Assembly (NCBI RefSeq): GCF_030676955.1
Contig: NZ_JAUUUU010000001.1
Coordinates: 372,001-436,000, forward strand
Direction: 5' to 3'
From: Porticoccus litoralis
Lineage (GTDB): Bacteria > Pseudomonadota > Gammaproteobacteria > Pseudomonadales > Porticoccaceae
Length of the DNA: 64,000 nt
Shown: in pieces, positions 51,684-61,483 of the stretch
Layout of the letters: each line of letters starts with the position of its first letter
How positions within the stretch are numbered: the stretch's first letter is position 1
Notes under the pieces: generated by a model
Told to the model about the DNA's origin: nothing
What the model saw: the letters and a program-made list of their open reading frames with translations, nothing else
Database searches by the model: none
Translations under genes and position numbers: made by a program

Positions 51684-54600
51684 TCAGGCTTCGGCCAATT
51701 CCACGGCCTGATTCACGTCCACACTGACCAGGCGCGACACCCCCGGCTCGTGCATGGTCACCCCCATCAACTGGTTAGCCATTTCCATGGCAATCTTGTT
51801 GTGGGAAATATAAATGAACTGCACTTTTTCTGACATCTCCGCCACCATGCGGGCGTAACGTCCCACGTTGGCATCATCCAGCGGCGCATCCACCTCATCC
51901 AGCATACAGAATGGTGCGGGGTTGAGGTGAAAGATAGAGAACACCAGACCGATTGCCGTCATCGCTTTTTCTCCACCGGACAACAGGTGAATGGTGGTGT
52001 TCTTTTTACCCGGAGGGCGAGCCATGATCGCCACACCCGTGTCCAGCAGATCATCACCGGTCATTTCCAGGTAGGCATGGCCTCCACCAAATAATTTCGG
52101 AAACAGCTCCTGCAGGGAAACATTGATGCGGTCAAAGGTTTCCTTGAAGCGCGTGCGAGTCTCACGGTCAATTTTGCGAATGGCGTTTTCCAGTGTCTCT
52201 AGCGCTTCTTCCAGCTCGGCATTCTGGGCATCGAGATAGGTTTTGCGCTCTGACTCGATCTTGAACTCGTCGATTGCTGCCAGGTTGATGGGGCCCAGAC
52301 GCTGGATGCGATTTGCCATTTTTTCCAGCTCAGTTTCCCACTGACTCAGGTCTGCGTCTTCTGCCAACGACGCCAGTAGAGTTTCCAGGTCAAATTTCTG
52401 TTCGCCAATCTGTTCGACAATGGTTTTGCTGCGGGTGACAAGATCCTGTGCCGTCAGCCGCTGCTGTTCAAGTTCGCTGCGCTGTTCCTGGATTTGCTGT
52501 TCCAGGTTTGCCCGGCGCTTTTCGCTTTCGCGCATCTGGTGCTCAACTGCCTCCAGAGACTGACGGGCATCTGCCAGTTCTTTCTCCACCAGCAAGCGGC
52601 ATTCCAGTTGCTCTGCCAGTTGCTCCTTCAACTCCTGGGTGGGATCTTCATCCTGCCTGAATGTGGTACGAAGCTGCTCACGGCGTTCCTGCAGGCGTTC
52701 TACCTGGGTTTCCAGTCGACCAATGCCCTCGCGGATTGACTGCAACTGTGTGCTAAGGGATTTTTCGCGCATCGCCAGCTCATGCTTGCGATCCCGATCG
52801 TGGCGTGCATGCTGGCGCGACTCATCCAGAGAGGTCCGCAAACCGTCCCGTTGCTGTAACAGCTCCTCCCGCTGTTGTGCATCCTTTTCCATGGTCTCAA
52901 TGGCTGCAGACAGCAAACGTCGAGCTTCGGCAAGGTTCTCCTGCTCCAGGGTCTGCTGCTGTTTCGCTTCCGCCAGTTCGTTGTCTGCGCGTTCACGTCG
53001 AGCGGCAAACTGTTCCACCTGCATCTGACTGGCACTGAGTGAAGACCGCAACTCGGCATAGTGGCGTTGTTGTTCGGAGACCTGGCGGCTAATGGATTCC
53101 CGCTGCACTTCCAGATCATGCAATGCTTTTTCAGCCGCTTCTTTCTGTTGAGAGGACGACTCAATGGCTGCTTCGGTTTCTGCCTGACGCTGCTCCAGTG
53201 ACTCCAGTTCCTGCTGACGCTTCAGAACACCAGCTTGGGCATCCTGATCCCTAGCGACCCGAAGCCAGTTAGCACCCAACCAGAGGCCATCACGTGTTAC
53301 TACTGATTCACCCGCTTCCAGTTTTGCCCTCAACTGAAGCGCATCAGAAAGCTGCTCGACCGCATAGACACCACCTAGCAACTGCGCGGCATGGGGACTG
53401 TTCACCCTGGCAGCCAGTCGGTCTGCCGCAACAGAGCCCTGTGCAGTGACAGAGGCATTATCCACCAACACCAGCTCTCCCTTGCTGAAACTGGCTAGCT
53501 GTGCCGACAGGTCTGAGAGATCATCGACACACAGTGCTTGCAGGTAGTTACCCAGCACCACCTCGACCGCAGTTTCCCAACCGCTTTCGACCTGCAGGGT
53601 TTCCGCCAATCGCGGCTGTGCCTGCAGTTGATTGTTTTGGATCCACTGCTGTTGCTCATCGTCGCCGCCCAACGCCGCCTGTTGGAGAGCTTCCAGTGAG
53701 GCCCGGCGCCCCATCAGGGTCTGCAATTGGCCACGCTGCCTATCCAGTTCACTACCGGCCTGATCGCCCTGGAGCCGGGCCTGTTCTATCTTGCCGTTAA
53801 TTTGTTCAAGATTGGCTTGCTGGTCACCGAGGGTCAGCTCCACTTCGGCCAGTTGTTCCTGAACCAGAGCAATCTCTTCCTGCACCTGGCTGTCGCCCAG
53901 GTCCTGATATTCCTGCTGAATACTCTCAATTCGTTCCCCGAGACGCCTCAACACCTGTTCCAGGTGTTGGATACGGGACTGTTGAACCTCTGCCTGCTGC
54001 CTCGGGTCTGCTGCGCGCTGGTTGAAATCATCCCAAGCAGATTGCCACTGTTGCATGGCACTTTCCGAGGCAATGAGTTCTGCCTGGGAAAGCTCTTCCG
54101 CCGCGGTGACCTGCTGCAGTTCGGGAACAATTTCCTGTAGTTCCCGCTGCCAGCTCTCGGCTTTCTGGCGATCGCTACGCAGATGTTCTTCAGATTCGGC
54201 ATAATTGCGCTCGGTCTGGGCCAGATCCTGTTCCAGCTCACGAGCACGATCCTGCACGTGCTGAATCGCCTGTTCGATGCGAGCCACTTCGGCACCGATG
54301 GCATAGAAGCGACCCTGCACTTCATTAAAGGTGTCACCCAGCTCTGTATATTCCGTGCGGGCACGCTCAAGGGTGGTGTCGCAGCTGCTGCGCTCAGTGA
54401 CCAATGCCTCTATCTTTAACTCGAACTCAGTGATTACTTTCCTGCGTTCGGTCATCTGCCCTTCCAGCAAACGCCAACGCAGTGCCTGTAATTCAGCTTT
54501 TAAGCGACGTTCTTCCTTTTTCAATTCAGCGTATTTTTCAGCGGCCTGTGCCTGCCGTTCCAGGCGGCCTAACTGGCGGCCCAACTCGTCGCGAATATCC

Positions 54601-55184
54601 GTCAAACGCTCAAGGTTTTCTTGGGTACGACGCATACGGTTTTCAGTATCCTTGCGGCGCTCCTTGTATTTTGAGATTCCGGCAGCTTCCTCGATATAAA
54701 CACGCAGCTCATCGGGCTTGGCTTCAATCAGGTTGGAAATCATGCCCTGTTCAATGATGGCGTAACTGCGCGGACCGAGACCGGTGCCAAGAAAAATATC
54801 GGTGATATCGCGACGGCGGCATTTGTTGCCGTTCAGAAAATAATTGGACTGTCCGTCCCGGGTAACCTTGCGTTTGATGGAGATTTCACTCCAGCTGGCG
54901 TACTCACCGCCAAGTGTGCTGTCGGAATTGTCAAACACCAGCTCAATGGACGCCTGGCCAACCGGCTTGCGCCCGCCGGAGCCATTGAAGATCACGTCTG
55001 TCATGGACTCACCGCGCAGGTGCTTCGCCGAGCTTTCACCCATCACCCAGCGCACCGCATCAATGATATTGGACTTACCGCAGCCGTTAGGACCTACAAC
55101 CGCACAAAGGTTGCTGGGAAAAGACACCGTGGTGGGGTCAACAAATGACTTGAATCCTGCCAATTTAATACATTTAAGGCGCAT
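51684..55184 (-). CDS. smc: Chromosome segregation protein SMC
   Basis: A 1166-residue condensin subunit from the ATG at 55184 (MRLKCIKLAGFKSFVDPT); a longer frame to 55238 is not supported. N-terminal head with Walker A VGPNGCGKSNIIDAVRWVMG, long coiled coil about 170-500, hinge about 515-660 (LQAPRLAETL-like region to WLGANWLRVARD), second coiled coil about 670-1000, and C-terminal head with LSGGEKAMTAIGLVFSIF and FCMLDEVDAPLDDANV (signature and Walker B). Its partners scpA and scpB are at 29446-31023. Confidence 0.97.
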   Translation of the reverse strand: MRLKCIKLAGFKSFVDPTTVSFPSNLCAVVGPNGCGKSNIIDAVRWVMGESSAKHLRGESMTDVIFNGSGGRKPVGQASIELVFDNSDSTLGGEYASWSEISIKRKVTRDGQSNYFLNGNKCRRRDITDIFLGTGLGPRSYAIIEQGMISNLIEAKPDELRVYIEEAAGISKYKERRKDTENRMRRTQENLERLTDIRDELGRQLGRLERQAQAAEKYAELKKEERRLKAELQALRWRLLEGQMTERRKVITEFELKIEALVTERSSCDTTLERARTEYTELGDTFNEVQGRFYAIGAEVARIEQAIQHVQDRARELEQDLAQTERNYAESEEHLRSDRQKAESWQRELQEIVPELQQVTAAEELSQAELIASESAMQQWQSAWDDFNQRAADPRQQAEVQQSRIQHLEQVLRRLGERIESIQQEYQDLGDSQVQEEIALVQEQLAEVELTLGDQQANLEQINGKIEQARLQGDQAGSELDRQRGQLQTLMGRRASLEALQQAALGGDDEQQQWIQNNQLQAQPRLAETLQVESGWETAVEVVLGNYLQALCVDDLSDLSAQLASFSKGELVLVDNASVTAQGSVAADRLAARVNSPHAAQLLGGVYAVEQLSDALQLRAKLEAGESVVTRDGLWLGANWLRVARDQDAQAGVLKRQQELESLEQRQAETEAAIESSSQQKEAAEKALHDLEVQRESISRQVSEQQRHYAELRSSLSASQMQVEQFAARRERADNELAEAKQQQTLEQENLAEARRLLSAAIETMEKDAQQREELLQQRDGLRTSLDESRQHARHDRDRKHELAMREKSLSTQLQSIREGIGRLETQVERLQERREQLRTTFRQDEDPTQELKEQLAEQLECRLLVEKELADARQSLEAVEHQMRESEKRRANLEQQIQEQRSELEQQRLTAQDLVTRSKTIVEQIGEQKFDLETLLASLAEDADLSQWETELEKMANRIQRLGPINLAAIDEFKIESERKTYLDAQNAELEEALETLENAIRKIDRETRTRFKETFDRINVSLQELFPKLFGGGHAYLEMTGDDLLDTGVAIMARPPGKKNTTIHLLSGGEKAMTAIGLVFSIFHLNPAPFCMLDEVDAPLDDANVGRYARMVAEMSEKVQFIYISHNKIAMEMANQLMGVTMHEPGVSRLVSVDVNQAVELAEA

Positions 55185-55314
55185 GTATGTCTCTTTGAAG
55201 TCGGCTTTCCGGCCAGAACAAACTCTGCGAAATGCCACCTGTATTGATAGCGATTAGACGCAGCTAAAGGTGTTGATTTTACACGGCTGTACCGGGGCCA
55301 CAAGCGGCCATCGG

Positions 55315-56505
55315 TTATAATTTTCGGTCGATAATGACAGCTTCTGAAACACTCCCTTGAGAAAGGTTCAGTGCCCCGCTGACGCCCTCCAGGTCACCCG
55401 GCGCGGGAATGGCCGAGCCACTTTGAGACACCCTGGCCACCACCTGAACCTGCTCCACGGAAGACAACGGTTTGCCTCCGGGCATGGCCATGGTGTCATC
55501 CAACACAACTGAGGCCGGCAAGTCTGCCACCTGCAGTCGTGTTACCGCCAAAGGCATCGGCGGACCCTGCCATTCTCTGGCGAACACATAAACCAGCAGC
55601 TCCGGGTCGGCCGCCAGCTCAGGCGACAACGTTACTTGCACCTTGATACCGGGCAGCTCTTCGCCCAACTGCTGCTTGGCACGAGCTATGCCTGCCTGCA
55701 ACGCCTGTGCTTGGGGAGTGGCGGGTGAAATGGCCCGCAGCGCCGATTGCCAACTGGCAATAGCCAAGGTGTAATCTGCATTTTCAAAGGCACGAATTCC
55801 CTGTAAACCCAAGGCCGTCAGATTATTCGGATCCAGCGATAGCGCCCGATCAAGGGCACTTTCCGCGCTTGGCACAAACTTGTTACCTGAAGCGAAATAC
55901 ATGGCCTGGGCATATTCTGCCAACAGATCCGGATCATCCGGGCTCACCGCCACGGCCTGCTGGTAGGTCGCACTGGCCTGCAGCATATCCCCGCTCTCCA
56001 ACTGCAAGCGAGCCAGGGAAACCAGATAGTAGATATTATCCGGCTGGCTCATCAGACGCCTGCCGATACGTTGCGTCAGCTGCTCGCGAAGCTGTGCATC
56101 TTCAGCCTGATCCAGGTTACCCCGCAGTCTATCCTGCATCATGGTCGTGATGGCCACATCATCACTGGCACCGAGCATCTCGTATAGAGTGAACGTGAAC
56201 ACGGGTACGATCAGCAGCCCGGCAAGTAGCAACCAGGCACCACGACCACGGGCCTGGCGATGGGAGTCCGCCAGGTTTTCATCGGCCAGCAGCAACCGCT
56301 GTTGTTCCGCCACCAGTTCAGCGTGCTGAGCGGCATCAATTTCTTCATCCGCCAGCTGCCGGTCCAGATCAGCCAGCTGCTCCTGATAGAGCACCACATT
56401 GGCATGCACAGGCTCGGTATGTTGCTGTCGGGAAGAACGGGAAAACAGGGGGTAAACCACGAACGCTGCAGCGACCAGCGACAGCAGCGCAAAAATCAAC
56501 CACAT
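55315..56505 (-). CDS. ccmI: Cytochrome c maturation protein CcmI
   Basis: A 396-residue protein of heme ligation. Two membrane helices (MWLIFALLSLVAAAFVVYPL and WLLLAGLLIVPVFTFTLYEM) flank a cytoplasmic Leu/Glu-rich segment; a periplasmic TPR domain follows (YQQAVAVSPDDPDLLAEYAQ, SLDPNNLTALGLQGIRAFE), and the last about 130 residues are a beta-rich domain. CcmI chaperones apocytochrome c to the CcmFH ligase. Its ATG overlaps the ccmH stop codon by one base. Confidence 0.92.
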   Translation of the reverse strand: MWLIFALLSLVAAAFVVYPLFSRSSRQQHTEPVHANVVLYQEQLADLDRQLADEEIDAAQHAELVAEQQRLLLADENLADSHRQARGRGAWLLLAGLLIVPVFTFTLYEMLGASDDVAITTMMQDRLRGNLDQAEDAQLREQLTQRIGRRLMSQPDNIYYLVSLARLQLESGDMLQASATYQQAVAVSPDDPDLLAEYAQAMYFASGNKFVPSAESALDRALSLDPNNLTALGLQGIRAFENADYTLAIASWQSALRAISPATPQAQALQAGIARAKQQLGEELPGIKVQVTLSPELAADPELLVYVFAREWQGPPMPLAVTRLQVADLPASVVLDDTMAMPGGKPLSSVEQVQVVARVSQSGSAIPAPGDLEGVSGALNLSQGSVSEAVIIDRKL

Positions 56506-57026
56506 CAATGTGCATCCCCTTTGGTATCGGCTGAATTGCCAGCGCCTGTTTTGGACTCACTCAGCAGGGCCTGCAGGCGGGCCTGTTCATCACCGTCCAG
56601 GGATGAATTCGCATCCGCCGCAGGTTGTTGCCGGCGTCGCACCATAAAAACCACAAATAATCCGATTAAGAGCAATGCGGCTGGCATCAACCAAAGCAGC
56701 AGGGTTGTCGATTTCACTGGCGGCTTGTAGAGCACAAACTCCCCGTAGCGTGCCACCAGAAAATCAACAATTTCCTGATCCGACTTACCCTCTTCCAACA
56801 TGCGATAGATTTCATCGCGCAGATCCTCAGCAATGGGCGAATTGGAGTCAGCGAGGTTCTGGTTCTGGCATTTAGGACAGCGCAACTCATTGACCAATGT
56901 CGTAAAGCGTTCCCGCTCCGAGTCACTGCTAAAGCTTTTTACATCCACAGCGGCCATTGCTTGAAAGGGTGTGAGCAACACCAGCCATAGCAGAGCGATG
57001 CCAAGACACATCGAGGCCCTATTCAT
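56505..57026 (-). CDS. ccmH: Cytochrome c maturation protein CcmH
   Basis: A protein of about 173 residues with a signal peptide or anchor (LGIALLWLVLLTPFQAMA-A), the thiol site LRCPKCQNQNLADSNSPIAEDLR (LRCxxCQ motif) and a C-terminal membrane helix (LLWLMPAALLLIGLFVVFMV) with a short tail. It keeps apocytochrome c CXXCH cysteines reduced for heme attachment. I use the ATG at 57026, which gives a normal signal peptide; an ATG at 57056 is an alternative and neither has a strong ribosome binding site. Confidence 0.92.
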   Translation of the reverse strand: MNRASMCLGIALLWLVLLTPFQAMAAVDVKSFSSDSERERFTTLVNELRCPKCQNQNLADSNSPIAEDLRDEIYRMLEEGKSDQEIVDFLVARYGEFVLYKPPVKSTTLLLWLMPAALLLIGLFVVFMVRRRQQPAADANSSLDGDEQARLQALLSESKTGAGNSADTKGDAH

Positions 57027-57069
57027 TCCGCTGTTAGTCACAAAAAAAGCACGCATAGACATTGCCGTA

Positions 57070-57441
57070 TTAGAGGTCTTCAATCACTTCCTTCGCTGCT
57101 CGAAAGGCCTCCTGAAGAGCCGGAGCACCAATGTACGGGGCAGTATGAAGCAGCACCTCACGAATTTCTTCCGGGGTACAACCATTGCGCAGTGCACCGC
57201 GCACATGACCTTTCAGTTCAGTGGGCGACTTCAGAGCCGCCAATGTCGCGATGGTGATAATACTGCGGGTCTTCAGGGGCAGAGTGTCCCTCGCCCAGAC
57301 GGAACCCCAGCAGTTTTCGTTGATGTAGTCCTGCACCGGGCGAGTAAACTCAGTAATACTATCCATAGCGCGATCGACAAACACATCACCCATCACCTGA
57401 CGGCGAACCTTCATACCCCGTTGATAGTCTTCTTCAGCCAT
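57070..57441 (-). CDS. Carboxymuconolactone decarboxylase (PcaC) family protein inside the ccm operon
   Basis: A 123-residue helical protein: RGMKVRRQVMGDVFVDRAM, FTRPVQDYINENCWGSVWAR, LKTRSIITIATLAALKSPTE, LKGHVRGALRNGCTPEEIRE and LHTAPYIGAPALQEAF. This is the gamma-carboxymuconolactone decarboxylase type with the conserved Glu/His face; it lacks the CxxC of AhpD peroxidase-reductases. No other aromatic-catabolism gene is near. It sits between ccmG (9 bases behind it) and ccmH (about 43 bases before its start) in the same direction, so it is probably cotranscribed with them. A function in heme or thiol handling is only a guess. Confidence 0.9.
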   Translation of the reverse strand: MAEEDYQRGMKVRRQVMGDVFVDRAMDSITEFTRPVQDYINENCWGSVWARDTLPLKTRSIITIATLAALKSPTELKGHVRGALRNGCTPEEIREVLLHTAPYIGAPALQEAFRAAKEVIEDL

Positions 57442-57450
57442 GCTGCTTCC

Positions 57451-57975
57451 TCATTGAATCTGTTGCCACACCGGCAGGATTTTCTTTTGCCAGACGCTCT
57501 CATCGATAACGCCCACATGTTTGTAACGAATGGTGCCATTGGCGTCGACCACATAGGTTTCCGGGGCACCAAAAACACCCAGGTCCAACCCCAACCGGCC
57601 GGTGGCATCAATCACACTGAGTTCGTAGGGATCGCCCTTTTCCGCCAGCCATTTTTCGGCCTCGGCCAAGTCATCCTTGTAATTCAGGCCAACAATTCGG
57701 ACACCCTGTTGCGCCAGCTTGTTTAAATAGGGGTGCTCAACACGACAGGCAATGCACCAGGTTCCCCAGACATTGAACAGGGCCGGTTTACCCTGAAAGA
57801 TTTTCTCATCCATCATCTGTTGTTGATCACCCAACACTGGCAATGAGAACGCGGGCACCGGACGATCGATCAGTGCCGAGGGCATTTCATTGGGATCGCG
57901 GCTCAGGCCATTCAGCAGAAAGATTGCCAATACCACAAAAACCATCAGGGGAATAAATAACTTCAGTCTCGACAC
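57451..57975 (-). CDS. ccmG: Thiol:disulfide interchange protein CcmG (DsbE)
   Basis: A 174-residue membrane-anchored thioredoxin. I start at the GTG at 57975 (VSRLKLFIPLMVFVVLAIFL), with GAGG eight bases upstream, because the longer frame lies within ccmF. Active site LFNVWGTWCIACRVEHPYLN (WCxxC) and the typical GPE-like loop FGAPETYVVDANGTIRYKHVG. It reduces the heme-attachment cysteines of apocytochrome c, receiving electrons from DsbD-type proteins. Confidence 0.95.
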   Translation of the reverse strand: MSRLKLFIPLMVFVVLAIFLLNGLSRDPNEMPSALIDRPVPAFSLPVLGDQQQMMDEKIFQGKPALFNVWGTWCIACRVEHPYLNKLAQQGVRIVGLNYKDDLAEAEKWLAEKGDPYELSVIDATGRLGLDLGVFGAPETYVVDANGTIRYKHVGVIDESVWQKKILPVWQQIQ

Positions 57976-57988
57976 AGTGTCAGCCTCC

Positions 57989-59962
57989 TCAGGCACCTGA
58001 TGCCAGGGCATCACTGGCGGTCTGGCTTGCCCGCTGGTGACGGTAGCGCTTATCCAACACGGCGATAAAGCTTCCCAGCGCAATCAACAATCCACCCAGC
58101 CATATCCAGCGGACAAAGGGCTTAATGTGTATACGCACGGCCCAAGCATCACCTGCCAGCGGTTCACCCAGCGCAACGTAGAGATCGCGCCAGAAACCAC
58201 TGCCGATCGCCGCTTCCGTCATGGTTTGACCGCTGGCCATGTAACGTCGTTTTTCCGGATGCAGCAGGTCAATGGCATGGCCATTCCGAGTCACCGCCAC
58301 CACTGCCTGGTCAGCAATATAGTTCGGCCCCTGAACCCGGCGCATTTCAACAAACTCAAAATGGTAACCCAACAGATCTGCCGAATCGCCGGGAACCATG
58401 CGCACATCACGCTGCTCGCTGTAGATAGTGGTCATGCCCGCACCCACCATACAGACGGCAATGCCCAGGTGAGCCAGGACCATGCCAAAATAACTGCCCT
58501 TGAGGCGCAGCAATCCGTGCCAGCGGGAACGGGAGTGGCCGCTCTTTTGCCAGATGTCTCTCAGCGTGACGGCAAAAACCCATGTGGACACTGCCACAGT
58601 CACAGCCGCCATCAACGAATATTCGTCGCCATAGAAAAGTGGGAACAACGCCCCTGCCAGCAGTGACACAACAACCGGCACATTCAGGAAACGTGTCAAA
58701 TCGCTCAGGCTGTTACGCTTCCAGCGCAATACCGAGCCCACTGCCATCAGTACCGCCAAAACCAGCATCAGCGGCACAAAAAACAGGTTGAAATAGGGAG
58801 GGCCCACTGAGATCTTGCCCCAGTCCAGCACATCCGCAATCAGTGGGTATAGGGTGCCCAGTAGAATAATAACCATGGCACTGACCAGCAGAATATTATT
58901 GATCAGCAGAAACATTTCCCGAGAAAACCCGTTAAAACTGGTTGTACTTCTTACCGACGGGCCACGCAGGGCATAAAGAAACAGGGAACCGCCCACCACA
59001 ATAGCCAGGAAGGCCAGAATAAACACGCCCCGCTCTGGGTCCGCAGCAAATGCGTGAACCGAGGTCAACACCCCGGAACGCACCAGAAACGTTCCCAGCA
59101 GACTCAGCGAGAAAGCAAAAATAGCCAGCAGTAGCGTCCAGCTGCGGAATACCCCGCGCTTTTCAGTGACCGCCAGTGTATGCACCAATGCCGTACCCAC
59201 CAGCCAAGGCATAAAGGAGGCATTTTCCACCGGGTCCCAGAACCACCAGCCACCCCAGCCCAGTTCGTAGTAGGCCCACCAGCTTCCCAGAGCAATACCC
59301 AGTGTCAGAAACATCCAGGCGATATTGGTCCAGGGGCGTGTCCATCGTGCCCAGGCGGCATCCATACGCCCCGCCAACAGCGCGGCAATGGCAAAAGCGA
59401 AAGCAACGGAAAAGCCCACGTACCCCATGTAGAGCATGGGCGGGTGAACAATCAGCCCGAAGTCCTGCAACAACGGGTTGAGATCTGCACCCTCAATGGG
59501 TGAAAACGGCAGTTCGCGTTCAAACGGATTGGAAGTAAACAGCAGAAACAGGTAAAAGCCGACGCTGATGATACCCATCACCGAAATGACCCGCGCCACC
59601 AGTGAACGAGGCAGCGACTGGCTGAAGAGCGCCACGGCAAAACTCCACAGCGCAAGAATCAACACCCACAATAACAACGAGCCTTCATGGGCACCCCACA
59701 CCGCACTAACTTTATATTGTGTCGGCAGCAGGGTGTTGGAGTTATTGGCCACGTAACTCACGGAAAAGTCGTCGTTGAGAAACAGTGCCACAAGGCAGCC
59801 AAAACTGAACGCCACCATCACTGTCTGCCCGGCAACCAGCGGGCGCGCAGAGGCCATCCACAATCGGTTACCCACAGAGGCTCCAGCCAGCGGTATCACC
59901 GCCTGCAGTACTGCCAGCACCAGGGCCAGAATCAGGGCAAAATGGCCATATTCAGCAATCAA
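57989..59962 (-). CDS. ccmF: Heme lyase subunit CcmF
   Basis: A 657-residue polytopic membrane protein, the core of the cytochrome c heme ligase. The WWD heme-binding domain reads ELGWGGWWFWDPVENASFMP; further landmarks are VWGAHEGSLLLWVLILALW, NPLLQDFGLIVHPPMLYMGY with the conserved His, and SGVLTSVHAFAADPERG. It begins 34 bases after ccmE. Confidence 0.97.
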   Translation of the reverse strand: MIAEYGHFALILALVLAVLQAVIPLAGASVGNRLWMASARPLVAGQTVMVAFSFGCLVALFLNDDFSVSYVANNSNTLLPTQYKVSAVWGAHEGSLLLWVLILALWSFAVALFSQSLPRSLVARVISVMGIISVGFYLFLLFTSNPFERELPFSPIEGADLNPLLQDFGLIVHPPMLYMGYVGFSVAFAFAIAALLAGRMDAAWARWTRPWTNIAWMFLTLGIALGSWWAYYELGWGGWWFWDPVENASFMPWLVGTALVHTLAVTEKRGVFRSWTLLLAIFAFSLSLLGTFLVRSGVLTSVHAFAADPERGVFILAFLAIVVGGSLFLYALRGPSVRSTTSFNGFSREMFLLINNILLVSAMVIILLGTLYPLIADVLDWGKISVGPPYFNLFFVPLMLVLAVLMAVGSVLRWKRNSLSDLTRFLNVPVVVSLLAGALFPLFYGDEYSLMAAVTVAVSTWVFAVTLRDIWQKSGHSRSRWHGLLRLKGSYFGMVLAHLGIAVCMVGAGMTTIYSEQRDVRMVPGDSADLLGYHFEFVEMRRVQGPNYIADQAVVAVTRNGHAIDLLHPEKRRYMASGQTMTEAAIGSGFWRDLYVALGEPLAGDAWAVRIHIKPFVRWIWLGGLLIALGSFIAVLDKRYRHQRASQTASDALASGA

Positions 59963-59995
59963 GTTTTATCCCCCTTTGAGAGAAAGACTGTTCCA

Positions 59996-60454
59996 TCAAC
60001 TGTCTTCACTGGAAGATTGTTGAGCCCGCTGGTGAGCGGCGTCCATTGCATCTGCCACTTCCGGAGGTGTGTAGTTCTCATCATGCTTGGCCAGGACTTC
60101 CGAGGCCATGAAAACGCCATCTGCATTCAGTTCACCGGTTACCACAGCTGCCTCACCCTCGGCAAACAGGTCTGGCAGAATCCCGGTGTAATGCACTTCG
60201 ACATCCGCTTCACCATCGGTAATCAGAAAGCTTACAAAGAGCGAGTCATCCGCACGCTTCATGCTGCCATCCACGACCATTCCCCCGGCACGGATGCGAA
60301 CATCCTTGGGTGCTTCACCAGAAGCAATTTTTGTCGGCGGATAGAAAAGGTTGATGTTTTCACGCAGGGCGAAGCTCATCAAACCCACGGCGATGGATGC
60401 TACCACCACGATAAAAATCACCATTACCAGACGTTGTCGACGTATTGGGTGCAT
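59996..60454 (-). CDS. ccmE: Heme chaperone CcmE
   Basis: A 152-residue periplasmic heme carrier with an N-terminal anchor (LVMVIFIVVVASIAVGLMSF), a beta-barrel (IRAGGMVVDGSMKR, FLITDGEADVEVHYTGILPD, GELNADGVFMASEVLAKHDE) and His124 in KHDENYTPPEV, the residue that binds heme covalently. The acidic, Gln-rich tail is normal. Confidence 0.97.
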   Translation of the reverse strand: MHPIRRQRLVMVIFIVVVASIAVGLMSFALRENINLFYPPTKIASGEAPKDVRIRAGGMVVDGSMKRADDSLFVSFLITDGEADVEVHYTGILPDLFAEGEAAVVTGELNADGVFMASEVLAKHDENYTPPEVADAMDAAHQRAQQSSSEDS

Positions 60455-60460
60455 GGTTGT

Positions 60461-60691
60461 CTAACTCCGGTTCTCTGCCACGTAGTTGTCATCAACAGCG
60501 TCTTCAGACTGGCGCAGAGCTTCCCGGCGTTGCTGCCGCTGTACATCGGCCAGTATTTGACGGCGACGGCGCAACGGGCTCGCAACGAGCCAGAGCATGA
60601 CGGCAATAGAGACCGCATAAGCAGACCAGACGTAGGGGCCGTGCCCACTCATCTGCAGAAAGTCCTGAAGACTGTCAAAACGAAATATCAT
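60461..60691 (-). CDS. ccmD: Heme exporter protein CcmD
   Basis: A 76-residue small protein with one membrane helix (GPYVWSAYAVSIAVMLWLVA) and a strongly basic cytoplasmic segment (PLRRRRQILADVQRQQRREA). The HGPYVWSAY motif is the CcmD signature. It stabilises the CcmABC-CcmE complex. It overlaps ccmC by 4 bases. Confidence 0.93.
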   Translation of the reverse strand: MIFRFDSLQDFLQMSGHGPYVWSAYAVSIAVMLWLVASPLRRRRQILADVQRQQRREALRQSEDAVDDNYVAENRS

Positions 60692-61440
60692 GGTTGCGTT
60701 CCCTCCACGGGGGAGACCATTTCCTGCACCCAGCGGGTACGACGTTCACGGTAAAGAATTTCAGCACGGGTATTCAGTATCAGTACCAGCGCGTAGAAGC
60801 AGTAAAACCCGAGGATCATGACTAACAGCGGCTGAAACATGTCCGGATGCATGGACGGAGCCTCCGTAAGTTTGATCGTCGCCGGCTGATGCAGCGTATA
60901 CCACCAGTCTACGGACTTGTAGATGATGGGAATATTCACCATACCGACTAGCGACAACACAGCACTGGCCTTGTTGGCCGCATCCTGACCACTGTAGGAA
61001 TACTGCAGTGCAATCACGCCCAGGTATAAGAAAAACAACACCAGCATGGATGTAATTCGAGCGTCCCAAACCCAGTAGGTTCCCCAAGTGGGTTTACCCC
61101 AGATCGCACCGGTAAAAAGGGCTATGAATGTCAGTACTGCTCCAATAGGCGCCGCAGACTTCATAACCATATCGGCAAGCTTCATCTTCCAGATCAGACC
61201 AACCGCACCTGAAAAAGCCATCACATAATAGCCAGCCAATGCCAGAAATGAGGCTGGCACGTGAATATAAATAATTCGAAAGCTGTTACCCTGCTTGGCA
61301 TCTCTGGGAGCGAATCCCAGCCCCCAGGCAATACCGACAACCAGCAGCAACACAGTTGCTGCCGTTAACCACGGTAACCACTTGCCACTGGCCTGATAAA
61401 ACCAGCGTGGCGAACCCAGGCGATGAAACCACTGCCACAT
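60688..61440 (-). CDS. ccmC: Heme exporter protein CcmC
   Basis: A 250-residue six-helix membrane protein with a WWD-type motif (WGKPTWGTYWVWDARITSML) and the two conserved periplasmic histidines (one in IYIHVPASF, one in WWYTLHQPATI). It loads heme onto CcmE. It starts 43 bases after ccmB. Confidence 0.96.
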   Translation of the reverse strand: MWQWFHRLGSPRWFYQASGKWLPWLTAATVLLLVVGIAWGLGFAPRDAKQGNSFRIIYIHVPASFLALAGYYVMAFSGAVGLIWKMKLADMVMKSAAPIGAVLTFIALFTGAIWGKPTWGTYWVWDARITSMLVLFFLYLGVIALQYSYSGQDAANKASAVLSLVGMVNIPIIYKSVDWWYTLHQPATIKLTEAPSMHPDMFQPLLVMILGFYCFYALVLILNTRAEILYRERRTRWVQEMVSPVEGTQP

Positions 61441-61483
61441 TCGTTAATTTCCTCTCTTCAGCCGTTTACTGACCATCGCAGAT

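Noticed and set aside
59687..60754. A 355-codon open frame on the plus strand
   Set aside because: Antisense across ccmF, ccmE and ccmD, whose own frames are certain; the translation is His/Gly-rich without any recognisable fold.
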